Shown here piece by piece: positions 59,924 to 62,999 of a DNA stretch of 62,999 nt. The position numbers and the translations under genes are program-made. The DNA is from a bacterium CG10_46_32 (lineage in GTDB: Bacteria > Patescibacteriota > Patescibacteriia > UBA2169). The DNA is taken from the NCBI GenBank assembly GCA_001889965.1, contig MOEI01000004.1:1-62999 (forward strand). The letters run 5' to 3'. Each line of letters starts with the position of its first letter. Position 1 is the stretch's first letter. The notes under the pieces were generated by a model. That model worked only from the letters and a program-made list of their open reading frames with translations. It made no database searches and was not told the DNA's origin.

Positions 59924-60370
59924 TTAACTCGAAAGAATCTCGCGAACCATTTTGCCCACCACATCCCCGCTTGCCCGGCCATGAACGTTAGGCATTACGC
60001 CACCCATAACGCGGCCAAGATCAGCCATGCTCGTTGCATTTTTTTCTGCAATCACGCTTTTTATAATACCAGCAAGCTCTTCGGAAGAAAGCTGCGCCGG
60101 CAAATATTTTAAAAGTAGTACTACTTCTTGCTCAAGTCGCTCTACTTCCTCGCTTCGCTCTGCTTTTATATTCGCCTCTATGGACTCCTTGTGCTGTTTT
60201 ATTTCACGCTGGAGAATTTCTACCACATCTTCGTCCGAAGCTACTCCTTGTTTGCTAATTTCAAGATTCTTAATGCTTGAACGCACGAGTCGAAACACGG
60301 AAACCTTTTCGGATTCACGCGCTTTAAGTGCTTGTTTAAAATCAATATCAAGCTGCTCAACCAGGCTCAT
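59924..60370 (-). CDS. yqeY: YqeY/GatB-like protein
   Basis: A 148-residue protein resembling the tail domain of the GatB subunit of amidotransferases. DFKQALKARESEKVSVFRLVRSSIKN at the start, YLPAQLSSEELAGII, and ATSMADLGRVMGGVMPNVHGRASGDVV are the family marks in segments. A tRNA-related role is assumed for the family. rpsU-yqeY adjacency is a common bacterial pairing and is kept here. Confidence 0.93.
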   Translation of the reverse strand: MSLVEQLDIDFKQALKARESEKVSVFRLVRSSIKNLEISKQGVASDEDVVEILQREIKQHKESIEANIKAERSEEVERLEQEVVLLLKYLPAQLSSEELAGIIKSVIAEKNATSMADLGRVMGGVMPNVHGRASGDVVGKMVREILSS

Positions 60371-60392
60371 AGCGTATGCTAGATTATGGTGA

Positions 60393-60686
60393 TTAACTCT
60401 TTTTTACCGTATTGGTGCGCTTTACCGTATTGGTACGAGTATTTCGTGTTCGGCCGCCAAATGTTTCTTCGGCAAGTTCACCAATTTTCCGCAAATAATC
60501 ATCTTTTGCGCGTACCGCAAGCCTGCGAAGAGCATCTTTCTTTTTTTGAGTCTCATTCTTTGGCCGCTCAAAATACTGGCGTCGCTTAGCTCGAAGCAAT
60601 AAGCCACTTGTCTGAATCCTCCGCGAAAAACGTCGGATCAGGCGCTCATTTGATTCATTATCTTTTCGTTTGATAGTAATAGACAT
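60393..60686 (-). CDS. rpsU: Ribosomal protein S21
   Basis: A 97-residue 30S protein. ITIKRKDNESNERLIRRFSRRIQTSGLL is the S21 core (seen in segments) followed by RRQYFERPKNETQKKKDALRR. The tail has a short Arg/Thr/Asn repeat (TRNTRTNTVKRTNTVKK), extending the usual ~60-70 residues. A promoter can be read as TTACCA and TATACT, 17 bases apart, roughly 30 bases before the ATG. Confidence 0.93.
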   Translation of the reverse strand: MSITIKRKDNESNERLIRRFSRRIQTSGLLLRAKRRQYFERPKNETQKKKDALRRLAVRAKDDYLRKIGELAEETFGGRTRNTRTNTVKRTNTVKKS

Positions 60687-60747
60687 ATGATAGTACAATT
60701 ATGGTAACACAACTAGTATACAGTTGTCAATAATATATGGTAATAAC

Positions 60748-62094
60748 TTATCTGCCTTTTTTAAGACGTTTTTTAATTTCATCAACAATTTTTGTAAGAT
60801 CAACTACCTCTTGAATGCCGTTCTCCATATCACGAATAATCACGGTCTGATCCAAAAGTTCCTTTTGCCCAAGAATGACGGTATACACTACCCCAAGCTT
60901 GTCTGCAAGTTCGAGCTGAGGTTTTAAACCGGTCTTGCCAAAATTGGCTCGCACGCGAATGTTGTTTGAGCGCAATGTTTCAAAAAGCGTAAATGCATGC
61001 TTGGCCGCCTCTTCTCCAAGTTGGGCCAAAAATACCTGTGGCTTTTTTTCTGAACTGATTCCAGACTTGGTTTTTTTAAATGCAGAAACAAGACGCTCAA
61101 GGCCAAACGCCATGCCAATAGCAGGAGTGTTGCGGCCGCCAAGTATTTCCACTAAGCCATCGTACCGGCCCCCGCCTCCAACAATAAGATTTGTTACTGT
61201 TGCTTCTTCGCCTTCTACGGCATCATTGGTGACAGAAGCCACGATCTCAAATGCGGTACGATTGTAGTAATCAAGCCCTCGAACAATGTACGGATCTAGC
61301 TCATAAGGAACCTCGCTCTCATCCAAATGCTCAAGCACTGCTACAAAATGCTTTTTTGATTCATCATCAAGATTATCAACCAAAAGCGGAGCTTGTATAA
61401 AAAGCGCGCGGCACGCTTCTTCTTTGCAATCCAAAAGCCTAAGCGGATTTTTAGTAATCCGTTTTTTGCAGTCTTCGCACAATAAGCTACGCTTTGGCTT
61501 AATATATTCTTTTAACAATTGTACGTAGTCTTCGCGCGATTCGCTCGATCCAAGGCTGTTGATATGGATAGTAACATCAAGGCCGAGCTGTTTGCATAAT
61601 AAATAAGAAATAAAAATAACTTCCGCATCTGCAACTGGCTGTGCATCTCCAAAAAGCTCCACAGAAAGCTGGTTAAACTGCCGGTACCTTCCTGCTTGCG
61701 GCCGCTCATACCGAAACGCCGGGCCTATGCTGTACATTTTTACTGGTTGTGGACGATTAAACATGCCATGCTCAATATAGGCGCGAACCATGCCTGCTGT
61801 TAGTTCTGGACGCAAGGTTATTGAATCTCCGCCTTGATCCTCAAAGGTAAACATTTCTTTGGATACAATATCCGTGTGCTCGCCAATAGTGCGCTTAAAC
61901 AACGACGTTGCTTCCAGGATTGGCAGTTGAATTTCGCTGTAACTGTAATCTAACAAAAGATCAGTAGCTGATGCTTGAACATGCTGCCAGTAGGGAGCCT
62001 CTTCTTGGATAACATCTCGAAAACCCCGCAATAGCTCAGGAGTCTTTGAAGCGCGTTTTCGCTTTTTTGAAGCAATATCTGCCATAACTACCAC
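60748..62094 (-). CDS. hisS: Histidyl-tRNA synthetase
   Basis: A 448-residue class II synthetase charging tRNA-His. Motif 1 region with LLRGFRDVI, motif 2 FRYERPQAGRYRQFNQ, the HisA motifs GLDYYNRTAFE and GGGGRYDGLVEILGG, motif 3 AFGLERL, and the C-terminal anticodon-binding domain (VFLAQLGEEA start) are in order. A CEDCKK ... LDCK segment (~residue 200) resembles a small zinc-type insertion. It may start at the Met three residues inside. Confidence 0.97.
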   Translation of the reverse strand: MVVMADIASKKRKRASKTPELLRGFRDVIQEEAPYWQHVQASATDLLLDYSYSEIQLPILEATSLFKRTIGEHTDIVSKEMFTFEDQGGDSITLRPELTAGMVRAYIEHGMFNRPQPVKMYSIGPAFRYERPQAGRYRQFNQLSVELFGDAQPVADAEVIFISYLLCKQLGLDVTIHINSLGSSESREDYVQLLKEYIKPKRSLLCEDCKKRITKNPLRLLDCKEEACRALFIQAPLLVDNLDDESKKHFVAVLEHLDESEVPYELDPYIVRGLDYYNRTAFEIVASVTNDAVEGEEATVTNLIVGGGGRYDGLVEILGGRNTPAIGMAFGLERLVSAFKKTKSGISSEKKPQVFLAQLGEEAAKHAFTLFETLRSNNIRVRANFGKTGLKPQLELADKLGVVYTVILGQKELLDQTVIIRDMENGIQEVVDLTKIVDEIKKRLKKGR

Positions 62095-62097
62095 TTA

Positions 62098-62727
62098 TTA
62101 AAAAGGAAATTGATAATTTTCTAGCACACCAACCCGATCAAATGGCCAACCACGCAACCACGTGCGCCCCACAATATCTGATGCGAGAAGCGGGCCAAAC
62201 CTGCGGGAATCAAGGCTTGCAATGCGATTGTCTCCCAAGACAAAATATTCATCGCTGGAAAGCGTAACATCTGTTTCTCCGTTGGTTGTTGTGCCATCGG
62301 AAAGGTATGGCTCTTTCATGGTGACCCCATTTGGATACGTTGTAGTATAAACCACTACTACCCCATCGCGGATCGCAACCCGTTCGCCAGGAAGCCCAAT
62401 AATGCGCTTAATAAAAAACTGGCTTGGATCAACTGGATAGCGAAACACTACCACATCACCTCTGCTGGGCTCGCCAATACGATAACTAATTTCATCAACA
62501 ATCAAATATTCACGATTATAGTAACTCGGTTCCATGGAAGCTCCGTTCACATAGAACGGCTTTATCAAAAAATATCGAACAGGAACGATAATCGCAAGCG
62601 CAATTAATGTAATTTTTACCAACTCTCCAATAAACACCAATACGCCGCCCGAAGATTCTAGATGATCTTCGCGCAACATTTTTTCTGTCTCAGAAAGCTC
62701 TTGATTTTCTTGATCATGTATATCCAT
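62098..62727 (-). CDS. lepB: Signal peptidase I
   Basis: A 209-residue membrane protease that removes signal peptides. One membrane helix (residues ~32-52), the catalytic Ser in NGASMEPSYY (~62), the catalytic Lys in FFIKRIIGLPGE (~105) and the LGDNR ... SLDSRRFG box (~165-180) are all present. It ends 3 bases before hisS starts. It would process the exported proteins encoded in this window. Confidence 0.96.
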   Translation of the reverse strand: MDIHDQENQELSETEKMLREDHLESSGGVLVFIGELVKITLIALAIIVPVRYFLIKPFYVNGASMEPSYYNREYLIVDEISYRIGEPSRGDVVVFRYPVDPSQFFIKRIIGLPGERVAIRDGVVVVYTTTYPNGVTMKEPYLSDGTTTNGETDVTLSSDEYFVLGDNRIASLDSRRFGPLLASDIVGRTWLRGWPFDRVGVLENYQFPF

Positions 62728-62739
62728 ACTGCGCCCGTG

Positions 62740-62767
62740 ATTATACCAGATAGCTAAAGAATTGCAA
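62740..62767 (-). promoter_or_regulatory. lepB promoter
   Basis: On the minus strand TTGCAA (62762-62767) and TATAAT (62740-62745) are 16 bases apart, with 12 bases to the ATG, so the leader is at most a few bases. Confidence 0.75.
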
Positions 62768-62797
62768 GATTGTATTCTCGCACATGTTTACTGGGGA

Positions 62798-62812
62798 CCG
62801 CCGAATTGGCGG
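62798..62812. repeat. CCGCCGAATTGGCGG palindrome
   Basis: A near-perfect copy of the dispersed palindrome family, downstream of tRNA-Val. A GCGTGCGAGC / GCTCGCATGC hairpin follows at about 62856-62877. No gene is seen between lepB and tRNA-Val. Confidence 0.65.
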
Positions 62813-62903
62813 GTTAAGCAAAAATCTGTAAGGAGCAGGCGGGCGAAGGGTGAAGCGTGCGAGCTTGCTCGCATGCGGAACCCGAAGCGCGACTGCGACG
62901 CCG

Positions 62904-62981
62904 TGGTGGACGATGCTGGACTCGAACCAGCGACCTCTGCGATGTGAACGCAGCGCTCTAACCGATCTGAGCTAATCGTCC
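62904..62981 (-). tRNA. tRNA-Val (CAC)
   Basis: On the minus strand: acceptor GGACGAT / ATCGTCC, D arm GCTC...GAGC, anticodon stem CTGCG / CGCAG with loop TTCACAT (anticodon CAC), T arm GCTGG-TTCGAGT-CCAGC, discriminator A and encoded CCA. Confidence 0.97.
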
Positions 62982-62999
62982 GCGCGTTTACTAAATGTA

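Noticed and set aside
1-62999. UGA recoded as glycine or tryptophan
   Set aside because: UGA ends several genes (for example the MGMT gene and the purB leader ORF) and works as the shift-site stop in prfB; conserved Gly and Trp positions use normal codons.

Overview
The window looks like a chromosomal segment of a Candidate Phyla Radiation bacterium (Patescibacteria, most likely a Parcubacteria-type lineage). Four things suggest this. The ribosomal operon runs S5-L15-SecY with no gene for L30, an absence known to be general in CPR. A giant surface protein starts with a VirB2/TrbC-like pilin segment. Envelope genes with thrombospondin-3-type calcium repeats sit beside ftsA/ftsZ. There is little sign of biosynthesis apart from an isolated purB-purC pair. 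The genetic code is standard: UGA is a stop throughout, and prfB (RF2) keeps its programmed +1 frameshift at an in-frame UGA. I see no rRNA, CRISPR array or transposase gene.

Layout. 1-2.9 kb: purB and purC, rich in G+C and probably imported. 2.9-6.0 kb (+): a small hypothetical gene, a 143-bp MITE-like element with target duplication, then dnaB, ybaB and recR. 6.0-20.1 kb (-): one long run from rplC through the S10/spc genes to secY, adk, map, ruvX, a WecA/MraY-like transferase and a DUF192 protein, with rplU at the end. 20.1-22.5 kb: a structured rpsJ-rplC spacer ending in an attenuator-like terminator, rpsJ, tuf and a Phd-like protein. 22.5-28.3 kb: an accessory block inserted between tuf and fusA, holding a NagB-PIG-L deacetylase fusion, a G+C-rich cassette with a MOSC fragment, a membrane-anchored winged helix, a RecB-like Fe-S nuclease and RecQ. 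28.3-31.4 kb: fusA, rpsG, rpsL. 31.5-35 kb: a site-2 protease, rpmB, nucleotide and DNA repair (MTH1-like Nudix, minimal MGMT), a cupredoxin and superoxide dismutase. 35-41.3 kb: tRNA-Pro and a copper region, with a CopB-type ATPase, CsoR with a clear operator, a Met/Gly-rich peptide, and a tight operon of DUF411, two CxxC membrane proteins and an exported Cys/His protein. 41.3-45.2 kb: a putative ncRNA, a 39-residue membrane peptide, ndk, a CheY-like receiver and a split ComEC. 45.3-51.6 kb: prfB, htrA, nrdR, ftsZ, ftsA, ybeY. 51.6-59.6 kb: three surface proteins. 59.6-63 kb: YtxH-like protein, yqeY, rpsU, hisS, lepB, tRNA-Val.

Expression signals. Sigma70-like promoters (TTGACA / TATACT, 16-17 bp spacing) can be read by eye at many gene starts. 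In at least ten cases the -10 box lies only 6-12 bases before the ATG, which predicts leaderless mRNAs. Shine-Dalgarno sequences are scarce except in the G+C-rich, probably imported genes. Rho-independent terminators are clear at the ends of most units.

The best candidate for an undescribed system is the copper/thiol envelope operon at 38,376-41,267, next to csoR and copB. All statements come from reading the sequence and recalling protein families; no database search was run.
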